The notes under the pieces are model-generated. The model was not told the origin of the DNA and searched no databases. It was given only the letters and a program-made list of their open reading frames with translations. The position numbers were made by a program, and so were the translations under genes. Source: Prolixibacteraceae bacterium (GTDB lineage Bacteria > Bacteroidota > Bacteroidia > Bacteroidales > Prolixibacteraceae). From it: a stretch of 22,392 nucleotides of DNA. The stretch covers positions 1-22,392 of the forward strand of contig DPRM01000076.1 of NCBI GenBank assembly GCA_003537645.1, given 5' to 3'. Shown here one piece after another: positions 1-7,184 of the stretch (position 1 is the first letter of the stretch; each line of letters opens with the position of its first letter).

Positions 1-530
1 TAAGTCAGAAAATAGTGTTTCAATCGTTCAACCACAATATCCGGAAGATCTGATAAATCTTTGTACTCGCTGTAAACCACGTCGTTGCTCAAAACTGCAA
101 TAATTTTATCATCGGCCTCATTTCCGTCAATCATACGGAAACCACCAATGGGGCGGGCATCAACCAGAATATCGCCATGCGCAATTGTTTTTTCGGTTAA
201 CACACAAATATCCATTGGATCGCCATCCCCTTTTATACCAGTCTTTCCGCTTTTCGTCATACAGAAATTTCCGACCTGATCTCCACACAATGTTTGAGGA
301 ATAAAACCGTAAAGTGCCGGAACTACATTCGAATATTTCTGAGGTCTGTCGAGCTTTAAAAAGCCACTTTCCTTGTCGATTTCATATTTCACGGTATCGG
401 TAGGAACAACTTCAATAAATGCCACCACGTTTTCAGGAGCATCTTTGCCAATGAAAACTCCATGCCAGGGATGCGATTTATAACGAAGGCCCATTAAACG
501 GCCAATTGGGTCTGATAATCTGTCTGCCAT
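1..530 (-). CDS. ppa: Inorganic pyrophosphatase, family I (5' part; runs off the left edge)
   Basis: Soluble family I pyrophosphatase, which hydrolyses pyrophosphate to two phosphates and so pulls biosynthetic reactions forward. Read on the minus strand from ATG at 530, 176 residues are visible and the C-terminus lies outside the window. The family signature GDGDPMDIC (residues 101-109) carries the metal-binding aspartates D102, D104 and D107. IDGNEADDK (134-142) supplies the next aspartates and the lysine of the active site, and KYEIDKESG (48-56) matches the substrate-binding lysine and glutamate region. The N-terminus is about 20 residues longer than in the E. coli enzyme, judged by where the KYE motif falls. 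The gene is divergent from mdh across a 234-bp gap holding promoter boxes for both. The family call is firm; only the missing end is unknown. Confidence 0.95.
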   Translation of the reverse strand, partial: MADRLSDPIGRLMGLRYKSHPWHGVFIGKDAPENVVAFIEVVPTDTVKYEIDKESGFLKLDRPQKYSNVVPALYGFIPQTLCGDQVGNFCMTKSGKTGIKGDGDPMDICVLTEKTIAHGDILVDARPIGGFRMIDGNEADDKIIAVLSNDVVYSEYKDLSDLPDIVVERLKHYFLT

Positions 531-613
531 AAATGATTTTTTAGTTTTTACTGAATATAAACCTTTCCGATGACAAAAAGTTTTATACCATTTTTCTGAT
601 CAACAAAACATGA

Positions 614-646
614 CAAAACTACAGTTTAAATTTTAACTGTAACAAA
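614..646 (-). promoter_or_regulatory. Promoter for ppa (Bacteroidota-type)
   Basis: On the minus strand there is TTTG (643-646), a 21-base spacer, then TAGTTTTG (614-621). This matches the Bacteroidota sigma consensus TTTG-N19~21-TAnnTTTG. Transcription would start near 607, giving a leader of about 77 bases before the ppa ATG at 530. Confidence 0.5.
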
Positions 647-715
647 CTGATTGATTGATTTTTTACCAAATTGTTAAGGCCAGTAAAAAAAGCGGTTCGA
701 ATTCAAAATACCTTT

Positions 716-723
716 TATCTTTG
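716..723 (+). promoter_or_regulatory. -7 promoter box for mdh
   Basis: TATCTTTG matches the Bacteroidota TAnnTTTG box. It lies about 40 bases before the mdh ATG, implying a leader of roughly 35 bases. The upstream -33 element is weak: only a TTCG at 696-699 with a 16-base spacer. Confidence 0.5.
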
Positions 724-764
724 CAATCGTCTTTAAAAAAAAAGTAATCAATAAAAATACAATC

Positions 765-1700
765 ATGAAAGTAACAGTTGTTGGTGCCGGAAATGTTGGA
801 GCTACCTGTGCACAGATCGTAGCCGAAAAAAACATTGTACAAGAAGTGGTATTGCTTGATATTAAAGAAGGATTATCGGAAGGTAAATCTTTGGACTTAT
901 GGCAAACTGCCCCTATTAATTATTATGACACCCGTTTGGTAGGTGCTACCAACGATTATTCTAAATCAGCTGGTTCAGATGTAGTTGTTATCACTTCAGG
1001 TGTTCCCCGCAAACCAGGAATGAGCCGCGACGATTTGATTTCAATCAACGCAGGCATCGTAAAAAGTGTAACTGAAAACGTAGTTAAATATTCGCCTGAC
1101 GCAATCATCATCATTGTATCGAACCCGTTGGATGTAATGACCTACGTTTCTTTTGCGGTTGCAAAAACTACAAAAAACAAAGTAATGGGTATGGCCGGAA
1201 TTCTCGACACCGCCCGCTACCGCGCTTTCCTTGCTGAAGCTTTGGATGTTTCACCACGCGACATTCAGGCGTTGTTAATGGGCGGACACGGCGACACCAT
1301 GGTTCCGCTACCCCGCTACACTACAGTATCAGGTATTCCGGTTACTGAAATGCTCGACAAAGAAACCCTCGACAAAATCATCGACCGTACCAAAAAAGGT
1401 GGCGGCGAATTGGTTAACCTGATGGGAACATCGGCCTGGTATGCTCCGGGTTCGGCTGCTGCACAGATGGTTGAAGCAATTGTGATGGACCAAAAACGTA
1501 TTTTCCCATGTTGCGTGAAAATGGAAGGCGAATTTGGTTTGAATGATGTATTTGTTGGCGTTCCGGTTAAATTAGGCAAAAACGGAGTCGAAAAAATCGT
1601 TGAAGTTAACCTGACTGCTGACGAACAAGCCTTGTTGGTTGAATCTGCAGCTTCGGTTAAAGAAATTATGGACGTTGTTGATGCCATGAATATTCTTTAA
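765..1700 (+). CDS. mdh: Malate dehydrogenase, NAD-dependent
   Basis: Cytosolic enzyme of the TCA cycle that interconverts malate and oxaloacetate with NAD(H). The 311-residue length fits the LDH-like malate dehydrogenase class. The Rossmann glycine motif GAGNVGA is at residues 7-13, with D32 at the end of the second strand, which favours NAD over NADP. VPRKPGMSR (80-88) places arginines R82 and R88 at the substrate loop; R82 sits where lactate dehydrogenases carry glutamine, which is the basis for calling malate rather than lactate. VSNPLD (118-123) and the catalytic histidine in GGHGD (H175) are intact. The ATG at 765 has no visible Shine-Dalgarno, as is usual in this phylum. It is a single-gene unit with a promoter box upstream and a strong terminator downstream. 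Confidence 0.96.
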   Translation: MKVTVVGAGNVGATCAQIVAEKNIVQEVVLLDIKEGLSEGKSLDLWQTAPINYYDTRLVGATNDYSKSAGSDVVVITSGVPRKPGMSRDDLISINAGIVKSVTENVVKYSPDAIIIIVSNPLDVMTYVSFAVAKTTKNKVMGMAGILDTARYRAFLAEALDVSPRDIQALLMGGHGDTMVPLPRYTTVSGIPVTEMLDKETLDKIIDRTKKGGGELVNLMGTSAWYAPGSAAAQMVEAIVMDQKRIFPCCVKMEGEFGLNDVFVGVPVKLGKNGVEKIVEVNLTADEQALLVESAASVKEIMDVVDAMNIL

Positions 1701-1740
1701 GTTTCTTTCGAATAAAACAAACAATAGCTATATATTTGGA

Positions 1741-1770
1741 AGCTCCTGCAGGTAATGCAGGAGCTTTTTT
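1741..1770 (+). terminator. Rho-independent terminator of mdh
   Basis: A perfect 10-bp stem (AGCTCCTGCA, 1741-1750, with TGCAGGAGCT, 1756-1765) closes a 5-base loop. Six Ts (1765-1770) follow. It begins 40 bases after the mdh stop. Confidence 0.93.
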
Positions 1771-1845
1771 ATTTACATATTCCCTGCTTTCTAAAGCCAG
1801 ACTATTTGCAGAAACAGACCAGAAGAAATGGATCGACAAACAACT

Positions 1846-1853
1846 TAAATTTG
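1846..1853 (+). promoter_or_regulatory. Possible -7 box for the aspartic protease gene
   Basis: TAAATTTG fits TAnnTTTG and lies 39 bases before the chosen ATG at 1893. No -33 match is seen at the usual distance. A competing box, TATATTTG at 1731-1738 with TTTCG 20 bases upstream, sits just before the mdh terminator. Confidence 0.35.
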
Positions 1854-1892
1854 AAAAAAAATCCTCCAAACGGAGAATCGAACTTTTTAACT

Positions 1893-2321
1893 ATGATTGA
1901 ATTACCACTTCAGATAATCGAACTCGAAAAAGACAATTACCATCTTTTACTTCAAGGCGAATTTCAGGACAAAACTCCATCGTGCTGGATTATCGACACG
2001 GGAGCTTCAAAATCGGTATTCGACCGAAACCTGGAGTCCTATTACGAAGTATTGGACTCGGACAACGAAGACGACTACCACAGCGCCGGAATCAACCAGG
2101 GGATGATGGATACTACGGTCGGGAAAATGTTTTTTGTGAAGTTCGGACAATTGGAAATCAACAACCAAAAAGTTGCGCTGATCGATCTGAACCATGTAAA
2201 CGAAATATACGAGAAATATTCCTCCTGCCTTATTTCAGGGCTTTTGGGCGGCGACATTCTGATGCAATACAAATGCTGTATCGACTATGAACGAAAAACA
2301 ATCCGCTTTCATATTCCATAG
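1893..2321 (+). CDS. Retropepsin-like aspartic protease, single domain, no signal peptide
   Basis: A small clan AA aspartic protease (retropepsin-like fold) of 142 residues. The catalytic DTGAS is at residues 31-35 in the context WIIDTGASKSVFD. The flap-like glycine-rich region and the second hydrophobic Gly motif near the C-terminus (SGLLGGDIL) are those of the bacterial retropepsin-like proteins. With only one DTG motif it should work as a homodimer, as retropepsins do. The reading frame is open upstream to 1755, but that stretch starts inside the mdh terminator and encodes an Asn/Lys-rich run unlike the family, so I take ATG 1893, which opens directly into the first beta strand. No signal peptide or membrane segment is seen, so it is probably cytoplasmic. 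The substrate is unknown. The protein family is clear, its physiological role is not. Confidence 0.85.
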   Translation: MIELPLQIIELEKDNYHLLLQGEFQDKTPSCWIIDTGASKSVFDRNLESYYEVLDSDNEDDYHSAGINQGMMDTTVGKMFFVKFGQLEINNQKVALIDLNHVNEIYEKYSSCLISGLLGGDILMQYKCCIDYERKTIRFHIP

Positions 2322-2369
2322 ACTGTCTCACAGCAGAAAACAGGTAACTTTTTATTAGAAAAAATATTC

Positions 2370-2377
2370 TATATTTG
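2370..2377 (+). promoter_or_regulatory. -7 box for the small membrane protein gene
   Basis: TATATTTG matches TAnnTTTG, with a T-rich stretch (2349-2353) about 17 bases upstream as a weak -33. A start site near 2383 would leave almost no leader before ATG 2388, which favours the second ATG at 2397. Confidence 0.45.
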
Positions 2378-2387
2378 GCCGCTGAAA

Positions 2388-2804
2388 ATGAAGATAATGA
2401 ACCTGAAAAAATACATATCAAAACATTTCATATTGCGCATGTGCCTGCTGATGGTATTAGTTGGCGCTGCTGCTTTGTTTGATGCGTACCATGCAGGCAA
2501 TCAGGAGTTGAGCAACTCGATCAGAAAAATACCTGCTCCCAAGGATGTCGATTCCGGCAAAATGTATTTCTACAATCAGGTAAACAACTTTAACCTAAAA
2601 ACGGCAGCTGGCGAATTTTCTGTTCGTTTCAGATTTTTTTGCACACAAGACAAATTTTTGCTAAAACACTATAATTTACGAACCTTCCAGCTGATGAAAG
2701 CCGAATCGTTGCATTCATTTTTCCCTGTAGTTTGTTCGTTTCATTCACTTCCATTTAACCGGGTCATCTATTCCAGCCCCGACGACACTCCTCCGCTTTC
2801 ATAA
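2388..2804 (+). CDS. Small membrane-anchored protein of unknown function
   Basis: I do not recognise a family. The frame gives 138 residues from ATG 2388, or 135 from ATG 2397, which the promoter box just upstream makes slightly more likely. A basic N-terminus is followed by one hydrophobic helix (about residues 15-31), either an uncleaved anchor or a signal peptide. The remaining roughly 105 residues should face the periplasm. They are rich in Phe, with Cys85, His94, His109, Cys116 and His119 spread along them, and end in a Pro/Asp-rich tail (SSPDDTPPLS). Codon use resembles its neighbours, which supports a real gene. It is 66 bases after the protease gene and 150 bases before secDF, on the same strand, but its own promoter box suggests it is independent. 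No function can be assigned. Confidence 0.65.
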   Translation: MKIMNLKKYISKHFILRMCLLMVLVGAAALFDAYHAGNQELSNSIRKIPAPKDVDSGKMYFYNQVNNFNLKTAAGEFSVRFRFFCTQDKFLLKHYNLRTFQLMKAESLHSFFPVVCSFHSLPFNRVIYSSPDDTPPLS

Positions 2805-2954
2805 ATTGGGTTTCTTCTGAAACATGAAGATGGGATAATTGCGTGCGAACGAAAAGCGAAGTTCTATGCAAAAACTATCTTTCAGATTTTTCATTTCCTG
2901 AAAAAAATAATTCAAATAATAGTATTCATTAACAACAACTTAAATCTTTTACAA

Positions 2955-5924
2955 ATGCAAAACAAAGGTGCAATCAGAATTTTTGCAATTCTTCTTGGTT
3001 TGATTTGTGTTTATCAGCTCATGTTTACCTTCAAGGCAAACCAGGTTGAGAAAGCAGCCAAAGAATTCGCAAAAGGCGACAAACACAAAGAACAAACCTA
3101 CCTCGACTCAATTTCGAGTGAAGTAGTTTACAACTTATTGGGAATCCGTAAATACACCTTCAAAGAAGTAAAAGCACTCGAGCTTGGTTTGGGTCTTGAC
3201 TTACAGGGTGGTATGAACGTAACCCTCGAAGTTTCGGTAGTTGATTTGATCAAATCATTGTCGAACTACAGCAAAGACTCAACTTTTACAGCAGCTATCA
3301 GGCTGGCAGTCGAAAACCAGAAAAACAGTCAGGATGACTTCGTGACTATCTTCGGAAAAGCATTCGAAGAAGTGTCGCCAAACGGAAAACTGGCTTCAAT
3401 TTTCAACACACTTGAATTGAAAGATCAGGTAAAATACAACTCGACCAATGCCGAAGTTCTTGACGTATTGCGCAAGGAAACCAAAGTAGCCATCGACAAC
3501 TCTTTTAACATCATCCGCACAAGGATCGACCGATTCGGCGTTGCCCAGCCAAACATTCAGCCTTTGCAGACTGCAGGACGTATTCTGGTTGAACTTCCTG
3601 GTGTTGACGATCCGAAACGTGTTCGTAAACTATTACAGGGAACTGCAAATCTTGAATTCTGGGAAACTTACGACAATGCCGAAGTTTATCCTTATCTGGC
3701 TCAGGCAAACCAGAAACTGGTTGAAATACTTTCCTTAAAATCAACTGTAACAACAACACCAACCGACACAACAGCCGCAGCTTCAGAAGCTGCACCAAGC
3801 AGTTTGCTTACTGAAATGGAAGCAAAAAAAGATTCAGCTTCTGTTGACAATGCCGATATGGCAAAACAATTTCCATTGTTTTCTATTTTACAGCCAAGCG
3901 CCAATGCACAGGGACAATTATTCCCCGGTGCTGCTGTTGGAACTGCTCATTTTAAAGATACCGCAACAATCAACTCTTACCTGAAAATGGATCAGGTTAG
4001 AGCTTTAATGCCTCGTAACCTCACCTTTAAATGGACTGCAAAAGCAGAAGATAAAGAAGAAAGATTCTACCGTTTAATCGCCATCAAAGTAACAGGCCGC
4101 GATGGCCGCGCTCCGCTCGAAGGCGATGTAATTACCGATGCACGTCAGGACTACGAAGAGATGGGCAGCCGCCCTGAAGTTAGCATGACCATGAACAGCG
4201 AAGGAGCCAAAGTTTGGGCACGCTTAACCAAAGAAAATATTGGAAAATCGATCGCTATCGTACTCGACGGATATGTACGCTCTTATCCAAATGTTAATCA
4301 GGAAATTACCGGAGGCCGTTCGTCTATTAGCGGTCTGGAAAGTGTTGAAGAAGCGAAGGATTTAGCGAATATTCTTAAATCGGGTAAAATGCCGGCGCCC
4401 GCCATCATTATTGCTGAAGACGTTGTTGGTCCGTCACTGGGTCAGGAAGCTATCAACAGTGGTATGTGGTCGTTTGTAATCGCCTTTATTCTTGTACTTG
4501 CTTACATGTTATTCTTCTACAGCAAAAAAGCAGGTTTGGCTGCCAATATTGCCTTGATCGTGAACGTGTTCTTCCTGATTGGAGTACTTGCTTCAATTGG
4601 CGCCGTTCTTACCTTGCCGGGTATCGCGGGTATCGTATTAACACTGGGTATGGCTGTAGATGCAAACGTATTGATCTATGAGCGTGTTCAGGAAGAAGTA
4701 GTAGCAGGAAAATCGCTCAGGCTGGCAATTACCGATGGTTATAAAGCCGCTTACTCTGCAATTATCGACGGACAGGTTACAACATTGCTGACCGGTATCG
4801 TACTTTACTTGTTTGGTTCAGGCCCTATCAAAGGTTTTGCAACAACTCTTATCATTGGTATCCTTACTTCGATGTTTACTGCTATTTTCGTTTCACGTTT
4901 GATTTTCGAGCGTCAGTTAAGCAAAAACAAAAACATCACCTTTACAGCAAAGGTTACTACCAACTGGTTGAGAAATACTAAAATTCAGTTCCTCCAGAAA
5001 CGCAAATTATTCTATTATATTTCAGGAGCATTGATTCTAATCTCGATCACTTCGTTTGTTGTTCGCGGATTTCAGGCAGGTATCGATTTCAAGGGAGGTC
5101 GTACTTTTGTAGTGCGCTTTGACGAAAACGTAAAAGTTGCTGATGTACAAAAAGCGCTTACTGTGGTTTTCAATAATAATACTCCTGAAGTAAAAACTTT
5201 TGGAAACGCCAACCAGGTGCGTATTACAACATCTTTTAAAATCGACGACCTTAGCGAAACCGCTGATGACCAGGTTGAAGAACTGATGTATCAGGGATTG
5301 AAAAGTGCAGGATTTATCGGCGATATCTCACTCGACAGTTTTATTAAACTGCACCGGATGAGTTCACAAAAAGTGGGACCAACCATTTCCGACGACATCA
5401 AGAAAGATGCTGCTATTTCTATCTTTTTTGCACTTGTTATCATCTTCCTGTATATTCTTATCCGTTTCCGCAACTGGCAATATGGTCTGGGTGGTATCAT
5501 TTCACTTGCCCACGACTCCATTATTACCTTGGGTGTCTTCTCTTTATTCGCAGGAGTTCTGCCGTTCTCACTCGAAATCGACCAGGCATTTATCGCCGCA
5601 ATTCTGACGGTAATTGGGTACTCGATCAACGATACGGTAATCGTGTTCGACCGTGTGCGTGAATACCTTCACCTTTATCCAAAACGCGAACTCGATGATA
5701 ATATGAACCATGCAATGAATTCGACCCTTCGCCGTACATTCAGCACATCGTTGAGTACACTGGTAGTTTTGATTGCGATCTTTATGTTCGGAGGAACCTC
5801 TATCCAGGGATTCACTTTCGCACTTTTGGTTGGTATTGGCATCGGAACCTACTCTTCAATATTCGTAGCAACCCCGATTGTTTACGACACCATCAGCAGA
5901 ATTAAAAAAAATGCTAAAAATTAG
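2955..5924 (+). CDS. secDF: Protein translocase subunit SecDF (fused SecD-SecF)
   Basis: Inner-membrane, proton-driven accessory factor of the Sec translocon that pulls exported proteins into the periplasm. At 989 residues it is the fused SecD-SecF form common in Bacteroidota. SecD half: N-terminal membrane helix (about 7-25), GLDLQGG motif (about 80-86), a periplasmic P1 domain, then the membrane block from about residue 500 with VDANVLIYERVQEE (about 567-580). SecF half: helix near 680-700, GIDFKGG (about 709-715), VGPTISDDI before its helices, and GYSINDTVIVFDRVRE (about 889-904). The conserved membrane aspartates of both halves are present. The P1 domain contains a low-complexity Thr/Ala/Ser linker (about 258-290) ahead of the conserved base region. 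No sharp promoter was found in the 150 bases upstream, only an imperfect TATCTTTC at 2876-2883. A strong terminator follows. Confidence 0.96.
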   Translation: MQNKGAIRIFAILLGLICVYQLMFTFKANQVEKAAKEFAKGDKHKEQTYLDSISSEVVYNLLGIRKYTFKEVKALELGLGLDLQGGMNVTLEVSVVDLIKSLSNYSKDSTFTAAIRLAVENQKNSQDDFVTIFGKAFEEVSPNGKLASIFNTLELKDQVKYNSTNAEVLDVLRKETKVAIDNSFNIIRTRIDRFGVAQPNIQPLQTAGRILVELPGVDDPKRVRKLLQGTANLEFWETYDNAEVYPYLAQANQKLVEILSLKSTVTTTPTDTTAAASEAAPSSLLTEMEAKKDSASVDNADMAKQFPLFSILQPSANAQGQLFPGAAVGTAHFKDTATINSYLKMDQVRALMPRNLTFKWTAKAEDKEERFYRLIAIKVTGRDGRAPLEGDVITDARQDYEEMGSRPEVSMTMNSEGAKVWARLTKENIGKSIAIVLDGYVRSYPNVNQEITGGRSSISGLESVEEAKDLANILKSGKMPAPAIIIAEDVVGPSLGQEAINSGMWSFVIAFILVLAYMLFFYSKKAGLAANIALIVNVFFLIGVLASIGAVLTLPGIAGIVLTLGMAVDANVLIYERVQEEVVAGKSLRLAITDGYKAAYSAIIDGQVTTLLTGIVLYLFGSGPIKGFATTLIIGILTSMFTAIFVSRLIFERQLSKNKNITFTAKVTTNWLRNTKIQFLQKRKLFYYISGALILISITSFVVRGFQAGIDFKGGRTFVVRFDENVKVADVQKALTVVFNNNTPEVKTFGNANQVRITTSFKIDDLSETADDQVEELMYQGLKSAGFIGDISLDSFIKLHRMSSQKVGPTISDDIKKDAAISIFFALVIIFLYILIRFRNWQYGLGGIISLAHDSIITLGVFSLFAGVLPFSLEIDQAFIAAILTVIGYSINDTVIVFDRVREYLHLYPKRELDDNMNHAMNSTLRRTFSTSLSTLVVLIAIFMFGGTSIQGFTFALLVGIGIGTYSSIFVATPIVYDTISRIKKNAKN

Positions 5925-5948
5925 CAATTAAGCTTTTATAATATTCCT

Positions 5949-6001
5949 GAAGCAGGGATTTCACCGGTCGCTAATCTGGTGGAATTCCTGCTTCTTTTTT
6001 T
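5949..6001 (+). terminator. Rho-independent terminator of secDF
   Basis: A 17-bp stem including two G-U pairs (5949-5965 with 5978-5994) encloses a 12-base loop and is followed by seven Ts (5995-6001). It starts 24 bases after the secDF stop, so tatA is not simply read through from secDF. Confidence 0.88.
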
Positions 6002-6048
6002 GCACTTTATAAGGTTTTCTGACCAATCATTCTTCAACTTCAGCAACC

Positions 6049-6075
6049 TTTGTTCTGAACAAGTTTGTATATTTG
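6049..6075 (+). promoter_or_regulatory. Promoter for the tatA operon
   Basis: TATATTTG (6068-6075) is a full match to the Bacteroidota -7 box. A TTTG at 6049-6052 is the likely -33 element, although its 15-base spacer is shorter than the usual 19-21. The start site would be near 6081, about 34 bases before the tatA ATG. Confidence 0.5.
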
Positions 6076-6114
6076 CTGAAATTTTTAAAATGGTCAACCA
6101 TTTAATTTTCTATT

Positions 6115-6492
6115 ATGGGTGGAAGTGAAATTGTACTAATCGTTCTAGTAGCCTTGTTATTGTTCGGGTCGAAAGCTATTCCTGATGTCGCCAAAACTTT
6201 AGGGAAAGCAATGCGCGAATTTCAGAAAGCAACCAACGAAATTAAACGCGAAATTAACGACGCCGGTGGTGGAATTGGAGACGATATTCGTGATATTAAA
6301 TCAACCATCCAGAATGCAAAATCCGATATTCAGGATGGAATCACCAAACATACCAGCGAAATAAACAGCGACATTCAGGAGATAAAAGATGATGTGCAAA
6401 AGAGTACTGCATCAATTACAAGCGATATCACCAAAGAAACAGAGCAAATTTCCGAAGTAATCAACAATCCTGCTAAAAATACAACCGATTGA
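6115..6492 (+). CDS. tatA: Sec-independent translocase subunit TatA/E with long C-terminal tail
   Basis: TatA-type subunit of the twin-arginine pathway, which exports folded proteins across the inner membrane. Residues 4-18 form the short N-terminal membrane helix. The hinge LFGSKAIPDV (16-25) contains the invariant Phe-Gly, and the amphipathic helix follows (26-48, with KTLGKAMREFQKATNEIKRE). After a Gly-rich break (51-54) comes a tail of about 70 residues, charged, Cys-free and strongly helical, with recurring D-I-x-x-I/K-like units that predict an amphipathic or coiled-coil rod. TatB has a longer tail than TatA, so TatB-like function cannot be excluded; the hinge and helix favour TatA. No tatC is nearby. 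Its stop codon overlaps the start of the next gene. Confidence 0.88.
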   Translation: MGGSEIVLIVLVALLLFGSKAIPDVAKTLGKAMREFQKATNEIKREINDAGGGIGDDIRDIKSTIQNAKSDIQDGITKHTSEINSDIQEIKDDVQKSTASITSDITKETEQISEVINNPAKNTTD

Positions 6493-7142
6493 TAAAGGTC
6501 GAAAAAATAACAAAGTCGTTCGGCGAACTTCAGGTATTAAAGGGAATTGACCTTGAAGTTCCGGCCGGAAAGCTTTATTCGATTGTTGGCCCCAGTGGCG
6601 CCGGAAAAACCACCCTCCTCCAGATTATCGGCAGCTTAAGTCAACCCGACTCCGGAAAAATTTTCATCAGCAATCAAAACATTTCGGTAATGAACGAGCG
6701 GCAACTGTCCGATTTCAGAAACCGGAGAATTGGCTTTGTTTTCCAGTTTCATTACTTATTACCCGAATTTTCGGCTCTCGAAAATGTTTGTATCCCGGCA
6801 TTTATTGCAAAAACTCCGAAAAAAGAAGCAGAACTGAAAGCCCGTGAATACCTCGACTTTCTGGGTCTTTCGAACCGCCTCGACCACAAACCCGGCCAAC
6901 TTTCGGGAGGCGAACGCCAACGCGTGGCCGTTGCCCGTGCGCTCATCAACAATCCATCGGTTATTCTGGCCGACGAACCCTCGGGAAACCTCGACACTAA
7001 AAACCGCGAAGATTTGCACGAACTCTTTTTTACACTGCGCGATAAGTTTAAACAGACTCTGGTAATTGTTACCCACGACGAAAGTTTTGCGGCCCAGAGC
7101 GACTGCATCATTCGAATGAAAGATGGACTTATTGACATTTAA
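6489..7142 (+). CDS. lolD: ABC transporter ATP-binding protein, LolD type (TTG start)
   Basis: Cytoplasmic ATPase of the LolD/MacB/FtsE family. LolD powers the LolCDE complex, which frees lipoproteins from the inner membrane for transfer to the outer membrane. The protein has 217 residues with Walker A GPSGAGKTT (34-42), Q-loop Q86, signature LSGGERQRVA (138-147), Walker B VILADEP (158-164) and switch His196. The family usually begins with a sequence like MIKVEKI, so I accept the TTG at 6489 as the start; the first ATG (codon 68) would remove Walker A. That TTG overlaps the TGA stop of tatA (TTGA), which points to translational coupling. No LolC/E permease is adjacent. It could also serve other FtsX-type permeases, such as the one encoded at 14646-15998. 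Confidence 0.88.
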   Translation: MIKVEKITKSFGELQVLKGIDLEVPAGKLYSIVGPSGAGKTTLLQIIGSLSQPDSGKIFISNQNISVMNERQLSDFRNRRIGFVFQFHYLLPEFSALENVCIPAFIAKTPKKEAELKAREYLDFLGLSNRLDHKPGQLSGGERQRVAVARALINNPSVILADEPSGNLDTKNREDLHELFFTLRDKFKQTLVIVTHDESFAAQSDCIIRMKDGLIDI

Positions 7143-7184
7143 AAAGAGATCTGTCGCAGTTTCCAATCATCAGCAATAAAACCT

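Noticed and set aside
1755..1892. Upstream extension of the aspartic protease reading frame to an ATG at 1755
   Set aside because: It begins inside the mdh terminator stem and encodes an Asn/Lys-rich run with no similarity to the family; ATG 1893 fits the domain start and both promoter candidates better.
2866..2898. Tiny frame (about 10 codons) upstream of secDF as a leader peptide
   Set aside because: No attenuator-like alternative hairpins or regulatory codon run accompany it.
6489..7142. Assigning the LolD-like ATPase firmly as the motor of the MacB-type permease
   Set aside because: It is 9 kb away on the opposite strand and translationally coupled to tatA; partnership is possible and kept as a hypothesis only.
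6752..7166. Antisense open frames of 128 and 135 codons opposite the LolD-type ATPase
   Set aside because: They are shadows of the ATPase frame: no start context or promoter, and the encoded sequences have no recognisable family or natural composition.
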